The position numbers and the translations under genes are program-made. A DNA stretch of 64,000 bases from Kiritimatiellia bacterium (lineage in GTDB: Bacteria > Verrucomicrobiota > Kiritimatiellia > CAIVKH01). Numbering within the stretch: the stretch's first letter is position 1; every line of letters begins with the position of its first letter. The stretch covers positions 533,435 through 597,434 of the forward strand of contig JAOSKE010000002.1 of assembly GCA_027493775.1 (NCBI GenBank), given 5' to 3'. Below, one piece after another: positions 7,671 to 19,405 of this stretch. A model generated the notes under the pieces. That model had not been told where the DNA came from, ran no database searches, and was given only the letters and a program-made list of their open reading frames with translations.

Positions 7671-10600
7671 ATGAACTGTATAGCTGCGGAACAAATTGAT
7701 TTCGTAATTTTTTTCTACGGGGTTACTCTCTTTGTGTTGGCGGCCATCGCCGCTATTCCGCGCACGGGCCGCGTGGCGACGCTGCCGCTGCGGTGGCTGA
7801 TCGGGTTCGCCACGCTGCTCGGAATCATCAAGTGGCTTCAACTGATTTTCCGTACGATGAAGGAGCCGCCGTCCATTGGGTGGACGCTTGCGCTGTTCTC
7901 GATTGCGTTTCTTTGCCTAATGGAATTCGGGCGGCGCTCGCTGCTCGCATCGCGGTCGCGCCCAGCCAAAACCCCGTGGCTGCTCGCGCTCCTGCCGGTG
8001 GCCGCCTACCTGATCGGACGCGGGAGCGACACTCGGATGGAACTTGCGGTCCGGCTGCTCATCGCCCTGCCTGCGGGGCTAATCGCCGCGTGGGCCTTTT
8101 TTCACGCGGCCAAACAAACAACCAATCGCGCGCAGCAAACGACGCTCAGATCGGCCGGGTATTTTTTGGCGGCCTACGCCCTCTTTACAGGAATATTGAC
8201 AAACCCGACGGCCCTCGAGCGCACCATTTTCTTCCACGGCCGTCACTATGAAATCATCAGCGGAATTGTCGTCGAGGTGGCCCGATGGATCCTCGTCATC
8301 GGCCTCGCCGTCTGCGTATGGACGCTGGTTACTGCGACCGACATCCCGGAAGCGAAGGGTCAAAAGCGTCCGCCGCGCAGTAAAACGATTTGGGCGCTGA
8401 TTCTGATTCTCCTGCTGGCAACATGGGGCGTCGCGAATCTGATGGGGCGCTCCGCATTCGAGGCACTGCGCACGAAGCTGAAGGAACAGGCGTTGAGCGT
8501 GGCGAGTCTCTTGGATCCTTCTCTCCTAACCAATCTTGAGGTCTCTGCGGAGGGCGACAGCGGAGCAACGCTGGCAGAAGTCGAAGACCTTCTGACCCGC
8601 GCCATGCACGCTTCGCCCGATGTCAAAAATCTTTACTTGTTCACGCTGGATCACGAGGGGCTTCATGAAATTGCCCGTTCCGCATCATCTGAGCCGAACC
8701 AAGCTGTAAAAACAAAATTTTCGGACGGCGTCCGCGAATTGCTTGAAGGCAGCGCATCTTCTCCCAACTGGAGTCTGGTCGAGCAGGAACACGGAAACAG
8801 GATCATCAGCGTATTTGTGCCGGCGCTCGTCGAAGCCAAAACCGGGCGCATGCGCATCGGGCTGGGAATGGATGTGGACGCGCTGCCGTCCGCGCGGGAG
8901 ATGGCCCATTGGCGGTTGGGCGGACTCGCCGTCGGCGGCCTGCTGGTTCTGCTGATTCTAAACTTCTTCACCAATCACTATCGGCTCTGGATCAGCGTGG
9001 TGGAGCGAACGCGCGATCTGGCGGAAAGCAACGAAGCGTTGCGCGTGGAGATGGGCAAGCACCAGGAATCGGAGCTTAAATATCGCACGCTTGCCGACGA
9101 GCTTCCGATCATCACCTACCGCGTTGATTTTCACTCGCCCGTACACACCTCCTTCATCAGCCCGCAGATTCAAGACGTTCTCGGATTTACTCCGGAGGAG
9201 TGGCGGGCCGATCCCGCTCTCTGGCTGAACCAGGTTCACGACGAAGACCGCGCGCGGGTGCGCACGGCCATTGCCGAAAACGACCGAAGCAGCCGGAGCG
9301 CCACGATCGAATATCGCTCCTATGACCGCAAGGGCAGGACGCACTGGATTCGCAACAGCATCCGCTATCAGCGCGATGCGGACGGCAATCCGCAAATCGC
9401 GCACGGAATGATGATAGACATCACGGAGCAAATCCGGACCTCCCAGCAATTGCGCGAAGGCGCGGAGCGCTATCGCCTTCTTTTTGAGCACTCGCCGGGC
9501 GGGCTTTTCCACTACGACAAAACGCTCTGCATTACCGAGGTCAACAAACGCTTCGCCTCCGTGGTGAACCGCTCACATGCGGAGCTGCTGGGGGCGTTTC
9601 TTCCCTCCATCACCTCGGAGGAAGTGCTGACCACCCTTCGCAGCGCGCTCCAGGGAGGCGAAGGGTATTGGGAGGGCGCGGTTGGTTTCGCCGGGCTGTC
9701 GAATGACTCATGGATCAGCGTGCTGGCGGCGCCGATGCTGGCGGACAACGGAACGGTCGCGGGCGGAATCGCCATTGTGCAGGATCTTATCGGAACAGCG
9801 TCGCATCGAAGAGGAGCGGATGCAGACGCAGAAACTCGAATCGCTCGGACTGCTGGCTGGCGGAATCGCGCACGACTTCAACAACATCCTCACCGCCATC
9901 CTCGGCAACATTTCACTCGCGCGCCAGGTATCCGAACACGACCAGCACAAACCGCTGCAGGATGCCGGAACGAGCGACTCGACGCGCACAGGGACTCGCC
10001 CGACAACTGCTCACCTTCGCGAAGGGTGGAGCGCCGATCAAGCAGATGCACAACATCGCGGAATTGGTTCGCGAAGCGGCCGGTTTCACCGTCCGGGGTT
10101 CCGCGTCCCAATGCATCTATAAACTTCAACCCGACACATGGAGCGCCGAGGTGGACGCGGGGCAAATCACGCAGGTCGTTCAAAACCTCGTCATCAACGC
10201 GGATCAATCCATGCCGCAAGGCGGAGCGGTCACCATCGAAACGCGTAACCGCGTCATTGAAAAAGGAGAGGTATCCCCTCTGCGCGCCGGGCGCTATGTG
10301 GAGGTTCGCATTTCGGACACCGGGATCGGAATTCCCGACAGAAATCTCGGACGGATTTTTGACCCTTATTTTACAACAAAATCAAAGGGCACCGGACTCG
10401 GCCTGACCATGTGCCATTCGATTATCCAGAAGCATGGCGGCCATATCGTGGTTGAATCGGCGCCGGATCAGGGCTCGGTCTTTTCTTTCTTCCTGCCGGC
10501 TAGCACTGAACCGGCGGCGACGCACCGCCCGTTGACACCGCCGTGCGCGAACGCGAAAAGCTCTCCCCATGGAAGCGAACGCATCCTTGTAATGGATGAC

Positions 10601-10963
10601 GAAGCGCCCATCCTCCACCTCTGCAAACGCATCCTCGAACGGAGCGGCTACACGGCATTGACTGCGGAGCACGGCGACGCAGCGGCGCGAATCTACGAGG
10701 AAGAAACAGCGGCGGGCCGCGCGATTGATCTCGCGATTCTGGACATCACGGTTCCCGGCGGACTCGGCGGAAGGGAAACGCTCAAAGTCCTCCGAAAACT
10801 CAATCCGAACATCCGCGCCATTGTCTCCAGCGGCTATGCGCATGATGAAGCGCTGGCCGAGTTCACAACGCTCGGTTTTTGCGGCGTACTCCCCAAGCCC
10901 TACTCCGCTCAGGAGCTTTTGGAGACGGTGCGCGAGACGCTGGAAGCCGGCACGACCACATAG
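7671..10963 (+). CDS. Hybrid sensor histidine kinase (7TM-like sensor, PAS-PAS-HK-receiver), two frameshifts
   Basis: Read across two one-base insertions (TT at 9787-9788, GG at 9967-9968), this gives 1096 aa and a length divisible by three. Order: about eight N-terminal membrane helices (1-250), an extracytoplasmic sensor region (about 260-410) closed by another helix, two PAS domains (about 470-700), HisKA with [16 protein letters not shown] (His about 727), an ATPase with [10 protein letters not shown] and [12 protein letters not shown], and a C-terminal receiver ([10 protein letters not shown], phospho-Asp in [11 protein letters not shown]). The signal sensed is unknown. A second hybrid kinase follows after 64 nt. 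No SD is evident before ATG 7671; 7574-7670 shows nothing else recognisable. Confidence 0.85.
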
Positions 10964-11027
10964 CGCGGCGGAATTCGCCATTTTTTACTGCCGCGACGGG
11001 GCTTTTGTGCCATACTTCATATCCCGT

Positions 11028-13778
11028 ATGAAGATCACTGCCTCGCGAGTCTTCCTGATAGCGAACCCCGGCTGGATAGCTCTTATCTCCCTGCTGGTTC
11101 TCGTCATTCGCGCGGACCGTCGGCCCGACCTCATCTTTAACCTTGCGGCGCTCGGCGCGTTCATCGGCGTCGCCGGACTCTTTGCGGTCAACATGGCCAT
11201 CCGCGGACGCATCAGCCGACTCGCAACGGCTGCGCAGCAAATTCGCGCTTCCGCCGACTTCGGCGCGCGCATCCCCGAAGTGGGGCCGCGCCGTTACCGC
11301 GCGCTGGCGGGCGAAATCAACGGGATGCTCGGAACGTTGCAGCGCATCCATGAAAAGTTGCAACACCTGAACACAGACCTAGAAAGCCGCGTCAGGGAAC
11401 GCACGTCCGAACTCGAAGCAAGCAAACAGGCGCTCGCGGAGGATGCCACGCGTCGCATCGAAAGCGAACGGCTCAACGCAGAACGCGAGCGCATCTACCG
11501 GACCATGCACGACCTCTCCCCCTCCGGCATCATGATTTCGACGGACGATGGCGTGGCGCTCGAAGTCAACCAGGCCGTGTGCGACCTGCTGGGCTACCGC
11601 CGCGATGAAATGGTCGGGCGCAATGTTGCGATTTTCGCCCACCCGGAAGAACGCGGACGGGTGACCGCCAATCTGGCGCGGCTGTTGGGCGGAGAGACCC
11701 TGTTCCACGAGGTCCGAAGCATCCGCAAAGATGGCAGCACGCGCTTTGTGGAGCTGCACGAACGCGCAATCACGCTGCCCAATGGAGAGCGGCGCATTAT
11801 CACCACCGCCAACGACATCACGGCGCGCAGGGCGGCGGAGGAGAAACTGCGACGCACCGATCTCCGCTATCGCGCGATGTTCAATACCATGTGGAGCGGT
11901 TTCGCGTTGTTCGAAGTCGTCGTGGACGAAAAAATCATCCCGCAGACCTTGTCATCCTCGAAGTCAATCCAGCGCTGACAAAAATCACGGGGAGTGCGCA
12001 CGGGGATCTGATCGGCAGGCGCTTCGGCGATGCCTACCCGCAGGAAAAAGACACATGGGTCGCCCGCCTTGCGCAGGTGGCGCAAACCGGCCAGGGCGCC
12101 ACCTACAACGAGCCTACGGAATTCATGGGTAAACTCGCCTCCATCACCCTGCACAGCCCGCAGCCCGGTCAAGTTGCCGCAATCATCGCAGACATCACCG
12201 AGCAGAAGCGCACACAGGCGCAGCTCCACCTGCAAAGCATCGCGCTCGATTCCGCAGCAAACGGCATCATGATCGTCGGACTCGACGGCGTCATCCAGTG
12301 GGCGAACCGCGCGATGAGCACACTGAGCGGCTACTCGACCAGCGAGCTGGTCGGGAGCAGCACCCGCATATTCAAGGCGGGAAAGCAATCGCCCGAATTT
12401 TACCGCAACATGTGGAATACGATCAGCAGCGGACGGGCCTGGCGCGGCGAGATGATCAACAAACGCAAGGACGGCTCGCTCAGCACGGAGGAAATGACCA
12501 TAACCCCCGTCATGGACCAGCAGGGCAAAACATTAAGTTTCATCGCCATCAAACAGGACATCGGCGAACAGCGCTCCCTGCAACAACAGCTCGCACAATC
12601 CCAAAAAATGGAGGTCGTAGGGCGGCTCGCTGGAGGCATTGCGCACGACTTCAACAACCTGCTTCAGGCCATCACCGGCTTCACGCATTTGCTGCTCGAC
12701 TCACTCGGCGAAGACAGCCCGCACCGCAGCGACGCATTGGAAATCGAAAAGGCCGCGCGGCGAGCGACCGATCTGACCCGCCAGTTGCTCGCATTCAGTC
12801 GGCGTCAGATGATCAAGCCCGTTCCGATCAATTTGAACGAACTCACTGCGGGCCTGCAAAAGATTCTGCAACGCCTGATCGGCAGCGATATTCAGATCGA
12901 ACTGGACCTGACGCCGGACGTTGATCTGGTGCTGGCGGACCCCGGCCAAATCGAACAGGTATTAATCAACCTCGCCCTGAACGCACGCGACGCCATGCCG
13001 AAAGGCGGACGCCTCTCCATTGCCACCCGGAATATTGTGTTTTTAAAAGAGGATGCGCCGTTCACGCCGGACGCGCGGTACGGCCGATTCGTCACCCTCT
13101 CGGTAACCGACACCGGACAGGGGATTCCGCCGGAGATCAGAGAGCAGATATTTGAGCCTTTCTTCACCACCAAAGGACCGGATCGCGGAAGCGGCCTCGG
13201 CCTTCCCGTCGTAGTACGGCATCATCCAGCAGCACGAGGGCATGATACGCGTGTACAGCGAACAGGGCCGGGGAACAACCGTAACCACGTATATTCCCGT
13301 GGCGCTCGCGGCGGATGAAACGGCGGCAGATGTCGCGGACACCGCGCCAACCCCGGCGAAAATACCCAGAGGACGCGGCGAACGGATTCTGCTGGTCGAA
13401 GACGAGCCGGGCGTGCGCGACTTTACACTGAGCGCCCTGCGGCAATACGGCTACCAGCCATACCCGGCGGACAACTGCGCGGCCGCCGAGGAGATATTTG
13501 CGACCGCACAGCAACCCTTCGACCTCCTCTTCACCGATGTGGTGCTGCCGGACAAAACCGGCCTTGATCTGGCCGATTCTCTGCGACAACGACAGCCGAA
13601 CCTTCGCCTCCTCTTCTCAAGCGGCTATATGGATGAAAAATCGCGCTGGTCCGTCATTCGCGATCAGGGCTATCCCTTCCTCCAAAAACCCTATGCGTTG
13701 TCGCAACTCCTGTTCGCCATTCGAAGCACCCTCGATCTGCCGCCCCCGCTTGACTTCTCCCGGCTAACGGGTGTCTAA
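11028..13778 (+). CDS. Hybrid sensor histidine kinase (HAMP-PAS-PAS-PAS-HK-receiver), two frameshifts
   Basis: ATG 11028 opens a protein with two membrane helices (about 8-65), a HAMP-like segment and coiled coil, three PAS regions, HisKA ([16 protein letters not shown]), an ATPase ([18 protein letters not shown]) and a receiver ([11 protein letters not shown], Asp in [13 protein letters not shown]). The frame is lost at an A6 run (11929-11934, one A missing) and regained after GTAGTA at 13211-13216 (one base extra). Correction gives 916 aa with an unchanged total length. It is tandem with a kinase of the same class and precedes a PstS-like gene, so a link to solute sensing is possible but unproven. 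Confidence 0.85.
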
Positions 13779-13809
13779 TTCTAATGATGAGCGAAAATCG
13801 GAGGCCGAG

Positions 13810-14673
13810 ATGACAATGAAAACGTTTACCTTCACCGGCGTACTGGCAACCACGATCTGCCTCGCCGCAACACTCGTTGCGAGCGCGGAACAGGTCTCGA
13901 TCAAGGGTTCAAACACCTTCGGAGAAAAACTCGCCCCGATGCTCATTGAGGCATTTCAATCAAAACACACGAATTGGACCATCAGTATGGAATCCACTGA
14001 CTCGGGGAGCGGCATCCATGCCCTACTTGATCAGGCATGTGATATCGCAGCTTCATCGCGGGGGTTAAACGAAGATGAATACCGCCTGATTAAGGCGCGC
14101 GGCCTCAAACTAACAACACACGCCATCGCGTATTACGGAATTGCAGTCATCGTGAATGCCGACAACAAGATTAAAAATCTCGCAGACCATCAAGTCCGCG
14201 ATATTTTCACCGGCTCCATCAGCGACTGGTCCGCCGTCGGAGGCAGCGCCGGAGCAATCGAGCTGCACATCGCATCGCGCAAAGCCGGGACCTACCTCGG
14301 ATTTCAAGAGCTTGCAATGGAACGGAAACCCTATGGCAAGTCTGCCGTTGAACACGCCTCGTATGCGGAAATTGCGGAGGCGGTCGCCAACAACCCAAAC
14401 GCGATCGGCTTTGTCGCCATGTCCAACGCCGATGCGCCCGGCACACGCTCCATCTCCATCAACGGAGTTGTACCGAACCCGGTAACACTTGCGGACAACC
14501 AATATCCTTACGCGCGCCTGCTTCGCCTTTTCACCATTCGCGGAAAAGATGCGCCGGCGGCAATGACCTTTATCCGTTTCATCCGCTCGGCCAAGGGCCA
14601 GAGCGTCGCGGAAGAGGCGGGGTTTGTGCGCCGATTCCAAAAGCACCTCTCACCTGCTGCCGAACTGCCGTGA
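13810..14673 (+). CDS. PstS-like phosphate-binding periplasmic protein
   Basis: I choose ATG 13810, 5 nt after GGAGG (13800-13804); 287 aa. It has a signal peptide (cleaved after about residue 25), then the PBP-like family motifs at the phosphate pocket: IKGSNTFGEKL, MESTDSGSGIHALL and DIAASSRGLNEDE. In PstS these Ser/Thr/Arg positions hold phosphate. No pstCAB transporter genes are near. It sits 31 nt after a hybrid kinase, so it may act as an accessory sensor or scavenging protein. The ligand is inferred from the family. Confidence 0.85.
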   Translation: MTMKTFTFTGVLATTICLAATLVASAEQVSIKGSNTFGEKLAPMLIEAFQSKHTNWTISMESTDSGSGIHALLDQACDIAASSRGLNEDEYRLIKARGLKLTTHAIAYYGIAVIVNADNKIKNLADHQVRDIFTGSISDWSAVGGSAGAIELHIASRKAGTYLGFQELAMERKPYGKSAVEHASYAEIAEAVANNPNAIGFVAMSNADAPGTRSISINGVVPNPVTLADNQYPYARLLRLFTIRGKDAPAAMTFIRFIRSAKGQSVAEEAGFVRRFQKHLSPAAELP

Positions 14674-14718
14674 GCCTCACGGCGGCGCCCACTTCAACCC
14701 ATTGCGAAACCATCCTTC

Positions 14719-15516
14719 GTGGATAAAACAACACATATACCTGAAGCCCTTATTTCTGAAGTTTTCAGCTCGGTTCAAGGCGAAGGCCCCTATCTCGGCG
14801 CGCGCCAAATTTTTCTGCGCTTCTACGGCTGCCATCGCCGCTGCGTGTATTGCGATTCGCCGGAGACGGTCACGGCCTGGCAACCGGCCGGATTTCGACC
14901 ACCCTCCTTTCGCGTGGAATGGACGCCGGGACATCGCGATTTCAAAGAGATGAAAAACCCGTTCACGCTTCAAAAGACTGTCGATTTGCTGCGCGACCTC
15001 AACGAGCGCGTCGGCCCGCATCACTCCGTCGCGCTAACCGGTGGAGAGCCCTTGCTGCACGCCGAATTTCTTGGAGCCTTACTGCCCGAGATTAAGGCGC
15101 TGGGGATGAAATCGTATTTGGAAACCTCCGGCGATCTGTACACCCAATTAGAACTGCTGCTGCCCGGACTCGACATCGCCGCAATGGATATCAAACTACC
15201 CAGCGTGACAAAAAACGAAGCGGCCTGGGGCGGCCATCAACGTTTTCTAGCGCGCTGCGTAGAGGCCGGTGTCGAAGTGTTCGCCAAGGCCATTGTAAGC
15301 GCGGATACAGACCTCTCCGACCTAGACACCGCCTGCGCGATTCTGCGCGACGTTGCGCCGGAAACGCTTTTCATTCTTCAACCGATGACTCCCTTCGGCG
15401 AGGCGCAAAATCCGCCGCGACCGGAGCAACTCCTAGACTGGCAGGCGCGCTGTCTTGCCTTCATTCCAAATGTGCGGGTCATTCCACAAACCCATAAATT
15501 CATCAACCAGTTATGA
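14719..15516 (+). CDS. queE: 7-carboxy-7-deazaguanine synthase (radical SAM)
   Basis: QueE converts 6-carboxytetrahydropterin to 7-carboxy-7-deazaguanine in preQ0/queuosine synthesis. GTG start at 14719 gives 265 aa. The radical-SAM cluster motif is C-x3-C-x2-C in [15 protein letters not shown] (about 38-45), with [15 protein letters not shown] just before it and the GGEPLLH motif near 112. An insertion rich in aromatic residues follows the cluster, as in longer QueE forms. The stop overlaps queC by 4 nt. queD and queF are not in the window. Confidence 0.93.
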   Translation: MDKTTHIPEALISEVFSSVQGEGPYLGARQIFLRFYGCHRRCVYCDSPETVTAWQPAGFRPPSFRVEWTPGHRDFKEMKNPFTLQKTVDLLRDLNERVGPHHSVALTGGEPLLHAEFLGALLPEIKALGMKSYLETSGDLYTQLELLLPGLDIAAMDIKLPSVTKNEAAWGGHQRFLARCVEAGVEVFAKAIVSADTDLSDLDTACAILRDVAPETLFILQPMTPFGEAQNPPRPEQLLDWQARCLAFIPNVRVIPQTHKFINQL

Positions 15517-16214
15517 GCGCTGCTTCCAAGAAGAAATCTTTACGAAAAGCCGTGGTGTTGGTCAGTGGAGGACTTGATTCCGCAACCGTTCTCGCAATCG
15601 CGCGGAAGAAGGGCTTTGAATGCTACGCCCTCTCCTTCCGTTATGGACAGCGTCACAGCGGCGAGCTTGCGGCAGCGAAGCGAGTCGCCCGCGCACTCGG
15701 CGCGCGCGAACATAAAACGCTGTCGCTCAACCTTCGGACATTCGGCGGGTCCGCGCTGACGGCAGATTTGCCGGTGCCCAAGGGCCGCCACGTCGCGAAC
15801 GCGAATCAAAACAAAATCCCGATTACCTACGTCCCGGCCCGCAACACGATTTTCCTGTCGCTCGCCCTCGCGTGGGCGGAGGTTCTGGGCGCATCCGATA
15901 TTTTCATTGGCGTGAACGCACTGGATTACAGTGGCTATCCCGACTGCCGCCCGGCATTTATTTCGGCGTTTCAAAAACTCGCCGATCGCGCGACACGCGC
16001 TGGTGCAGAAGGATCGCGGTTCAACATTCACGCACCACTAATGAAGATGGATAAAGCCGCAATCATTCGTGCCGGGCTGAAACTTGGAGTAGATTACGGC
16101 ATCACCACCTCCTGCTACGACCCCGGACCTCACGGCAAACCCTGCGGTCGTTGCGACGCCTGTCAGTTGCGGAAAAAGGGCTTCGCCGCATTGGGTCTTG
16201 TGGATCCTGTATAA
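15513..16214 (+). CDS. queC: 7-cyano-7-deazaguanine synthase
   Basis: QueC makes preQ0 from 7-carboxy-7-deazaguanine with ATP and ammonia. 233 aa. The PP-loop is [16 protein letters not shown] (about 16-31), with YGQRHSGEL following. The C-terminal zinc site is visible as C...CGRCDAC ([18 protein letters not shown]). It is coupled to queE by ATGA, making a two-gene deazaguanine unit. Confidence 0.96.
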   Translation: MSAASKKKSLRKAVVLVSGGLDSATVLAIARKKGFECYALSFRYGQRHSGELAAAKRVARALGAREHKTLSLNLRTFGGSALTADLPVPKGRHVANANQNKIPITYVPARNTIFLSLALAWAEVLGASDIFIGVNALDYSGYPDCRPAFISAFQKLADRATRAGAEGSRFNIHAPLMKMDKAAIIRAGLKLGVDYGITTSCYDPGPHGKPCGRCDACQLRKKGFAALGLVDPV

Positions 16215-16267
16215 CGCCAAGGCGCGCGAAACGCTGCCGACAAAACAGCGGTGCCCCGCGAGACCAG

Positions 16268-17980
16268 TTACCAGCGCTGGCGGTCGGTTAGAAACAACTG
16301 GTCCAGATTGCCGAGTTGGAATCCCTTGTTGAGCGGGAAATCCGAGGGGATGCGGCCTTCGAGAATTGGGAACCATGTCCGGTATGGCCCGGTGACCAGC
16401 GTTCGCACGTATTCGCGGTCGCGGGTCAGGGTGGTGAAATACAGTCCGCTGACACGGCGCATATAATCGTTCACTTCATAAAACTCATCGAGCGTTGCCG
16501 GCAACAACAAGCTGGCGCGGTTCCCATACCAGGCCGTCGCCCAGGGCATATCCGTACACATTAGTTCGTCGGGATTCAGCATGTGGCTGACGCGCGTGAT
16601 GTAAGGCGGGTAGTAAGGTGGATACGGCAGATCGGTGCGCGGGGGCAGTAGCGTCAGGATAAGCGGAATGGCGCCCAATCCCAAAAATGCGCCAGTGACA
16701 CCCATCCGCAAAATTGGAATTCGGAGCTGCATGCGGTCGAGCAGGATGTAGAAGAATGCGACGGCGTAGATCACAACAAATGGGAGGAACAGATACAGCA
16801 GACGATAGGACGGTTGCCCATACAGCGCGGCAACGGGGAGGGTGACTAGGACGCCGAGCGCGAGGCACCAGCGGAGTCGGCGAACACTGTCACGAGCAAA
16901 GGAATAAAAGAAGGTGGTGAAGAAAAATCCGACGAGAATTCCATCGCCAATTGTTGGGAGCTGATTCGAATACAGATCGGCAAGGCCGAGCATCAGCTTC
17001 GGGCGCAACTGGCTCAATACTCCCGCTGTAGTTAATTCCTGTGCGAGTGTTCGCTCGAATAAATTATTTACGGCGGGATCCGCGCCATTAAGGGCGAGGT
17101 AGGGCGCAAGGCCGAATAAGCCGCCGCTTACATTCAGATTACGCACCAGCCAGGGCGCAATGGTCAGCACAAAGACACCGAAAAAAAGAAGGAGCACTTT
17201 GCCCGAATGCTTTCGCAACGAAAGTCCCAGCAGCAAGGCGATTCCAGGGAGCAACGCAACCGAGCCGTAGCGGGTAAGGAAGCCCAGAGCGCAGAACAAT
17301 CCTGCGAGTGCCGTTGCGATGATCCAGCCCAACGCACGACCACCCGCCTGATAGCGATTTGAAGCGATGAGAGCGCAATACCATGCTGCGGTCATCCAAA
17401 ACGCAACGACAGAAAACGCGGTGCCGGAAATACTCGTGGCCCAAACCGTGTTGCTTAGGAAGAACAATGTAATACCAAGTAATGCAACGCGATTATCGAA
17501 CAGTGTTCGCGCGATGAGAAAAACCAGCAGGCCGGTCAAAATACTAAACAGGTGACCGAGTGGAACCACGACCCACTGTTCTGGCGGAAACACGCGAACG
17601 GGCGCAGTGGATAACGAAAATGCGTTGCGAAACATTTTGAATCCGCCAGCCAACAGGAGCGGATAGACGGGAGGGTTGACAATATCGGGATGCTCGCGCA
17701 ATTGCGGGTCTTTTGATTTCGAGTGCTCAATCAAATACCACATACTGGCGGGACGAATCTGTTTGGTCGTGAAGCGCCCCTGCTCCATCACGCTCAGACC
17801 GACCTGCGCAAGGTCCATGGCCTCGGCCTCTTTCAATCCACGGAACTGAGTCGCGGTATAAAGGACGATGATGGACAGCAAGGTGAGCAGATAGAGCCCA
17901 GACTTAACCAGCCGCAATCCGATACCGACATCAACGTTATAGACGATGTCTTGAATTGTAGATTCGAACACTCGCGCCAT
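16268..17980 (-). CDS. GT-C-fold multipass membrane glycosyltransferase-like protein
   Basis: 570 aa with a long hydrophobic profile (about 10-12 helices over residues 25-460) and a C-terminal soluble part of about 110 residues. The first loop carries DLAQVGLSVMEQGRFTTKQI and HPDIVNPPVYPLLLAGGFKM, matching the D-x..NPPxYP pattern of ArnT/PMT-like enzymes that use polyprenyl-phosphate sugars. The acceptor is unknown. It is monocistronic on the minus strand and convergent with queC (53-nt gap). Confidence 0.8.
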   Translation of the reverse strand: MARVFESTIQDIVYNVDVGIGLRLVKSGLYLLTLLSIIVLYTATQFRGLKEAEAMDLAQVGLSVMEQGRFTTKQIRPASMWYLIEHSKSKDPQLREHPDIVNPPVYPLLLAGGFKMFRNAFSLSTAPVRVFPPEQWVVVPLGHLFSILTGLLVFLIARTLFDNRVALLGITLFFLSNTVWATSISGTAFSVVAFWMTAAWYCALIASNRYQAGGRALGWIIATALAGLFCALGFLTRYGSVALLPGIALLLGLSLRKHSGKVLLLFFGVFVLTIAPWLVRNLNVSGGLFGLAPYLALNGADPAVNNLFERTLAQELTTAGVLSQLRPKLMLGLADLYSNQLPTIGDGILVGFFFTTFFYSFARDSVRRLRWCLALGVLVTLPVAALYGQPSYRLLYLFLPFVVIYAVAFFYILLDRMQLRIPILRMGVTGAFLGLGAIPLILTLLPPRTDLPYPPYYPPYITRVSHMLNPDELMCTDMPWATAWYGNRASLLLPATLDEFYEVNDYMRRVSGLYFTTLTRDREYVRTLVTGPYRTWFPILEGRIPSDFPLNKGFQLGNLDQLFLTDRQRW

Positions 17981-18034
17981 AGCAGACTATACTAGGCGCA
18001 GCGGCCCTACTCTGCAACGCCAGAGATGGGCGCC

Positions 18035-19405
18035 TCAATCTTTTGCGTCCGGCTCTTTCTTTTCGCGTAAATCGTAGTCGTTCAGTTTGCGGTGAAGCGT
18101 TCTGCGACTGATCCCAAGCTCGGCGGCGGCTCTAGTCACGTTTCCATCGTTAGCCTTGAGCGCGCGAACAATCATCTGTTTCTCATTCGCCTCCAGCGAC
18201 AACGCGCCGCCTGGCAAGGGGGCGGCGGAACCATCGCTGCGCAAATGCGGCGGAACATCGCGGAGAGTCAGGCGATCCCCGCGCGAAAGCACCACCATGC
18301 GCTCGATCATATTTCGCAATTCACGGACATTGCCCGGCCAATCATACGCGGACAGCGCGTGCAGCGCCTCCGGCGTGATTCCGTCCAACTTCTTTCCGTT
18401 TTCGCGCGCGAGCACGGAAATGTAGTGCTGCGCCAAAAGCGGCAGATCGCCCACCCGTTCTCGCAGGGGCGGCAACTGAAGGGTGACCACGTCGAGACGG
18501 AAGAACAGGTCTTCGCGGAATTTTCCCTCGGCGACCATTTGCTTCAAGTCACGGTTGGTCGCCACGACAAGGCGGACATCCACATCAATCGTCTCCGTCC
18601 CACCGACTCGCTCAAATCGCCGCTCTTCCAAAACGCGGAGAATTTTCACCTGCAACGCGGCGTCAATTTCGCCGATTTCGTCCAAAAACAATGTCCCGCC
18701 ATCTGCCAATTCAAAGCGCCCTTTTCTCCGTTCAGTCGCTCCCGTGAACGCGCCCTTTTCGTGGCCGAACAACTCGCTCTCCAGCAACGTCGTGGACAGC
18801 GCCGCGCAGTGAACCGCGACAAACGGCCCCTTGTTGCGCGGACTCAACCGGTGCAGCGCACGCGCGACCAGCTCCTTGCCCGTGCCGCTCTCACCCTGAA
18901 TCAAAACCGTCGCGCGCGAGGGCGCCACCTGCCGGATGGTGTCAAAAACTTCCTGAATGGCGGGCGACTGCCCGATAATTTCCTCCAACCCGAAGCGCGT
19001 ATCCAACTGCTCGCGCAACGCGCGATTTTCCGTTTCAAGCGCACGCGCATCCAACGCGCGTTTGAGTACCATATCCAGGCGATCAAGATTAATCGGCTTC
19101 GTCATGAAGTCATACGCGCCGCGGCGCATCGCCTCAACGGCTAGCTCAATGCTACCGTACGCGGTCAACATGATGCAAACCGGCGCATTCGGGCGCGCAA
19201 TGGCACGCTGCAAAAGCGTCAGTCCATCCACCCCCGGCATACGCACATCGCTGAGCATCACATCCACCGATTCCACGGCGAGGATATCAAGCGCCCTCTG
19301 CCCGCTGTCTGCCAGCAGGACTTCGTAATTTCGTTGCAGCGCCCGCGCAAGGCCCTCGCGCGAGTTCTTCTCATCGTCCACAATTAGAACAACCGGTTTC
19401 TTCAT
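18035..19405 (-). CDS. Sigma-54-dependent response regulator (NtrC/AtoC-like)
   Basis: 456 aa: receiver (VLIVDDEKNSREG, phospho-Asp in VDVMLSDVRMPGVDG about 53), AAA+ domain with Walker A GESGTGKE, the sigma-54 contact loop GAFTGA, Walker B GGTLFLDEIGE, and a C-terminal Fis-type HTH (NVTRAAAELGISRRTLHRKL). It activates sigma-54 promoters after phosphorylation. Its start overlaps the cognate kinase stop by 4 nt. The target genes cannot be named from the sequence. Confidence 0.95.
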   Translation of the reverse strand: MKKPVVLIVDDEKNSREGLARALQRNYEVLLADSGQRALDILAVESVDVMLSDVRMPGVDGLTLLQRAIARPNAPVCIMLTAYGSIELAVEAMRRGAYDFMTKPINLDRLDMVLKRALDARALETENRALREQLDTRFGLEEIIGQSPAIQEVFDTIRQVAPSRATVLIQGESGTGKELVARALHRLSPRNKGPFVAVHCAALSTTLLESELFGHEKGAFTGATERRKGRFELADGGTLFLDEIGEIDAALQVKILRVLEERRFERVGGTETIDVDVRLVVATNRDLKQMVAEGKFREDLFFRLDVVTLQLPPLRERVGDLPLLAQHYISVLARENGKKLDGITPEALHALSAYDWPGNVRELRNMIERMVVLSRGDRLTLRDVPPHLRSDGSAAPLPGGALSLEANEKQMIVRALKANDGNVTRAAAELGISRRTLHRKLNDYDLREKKEPDAKD

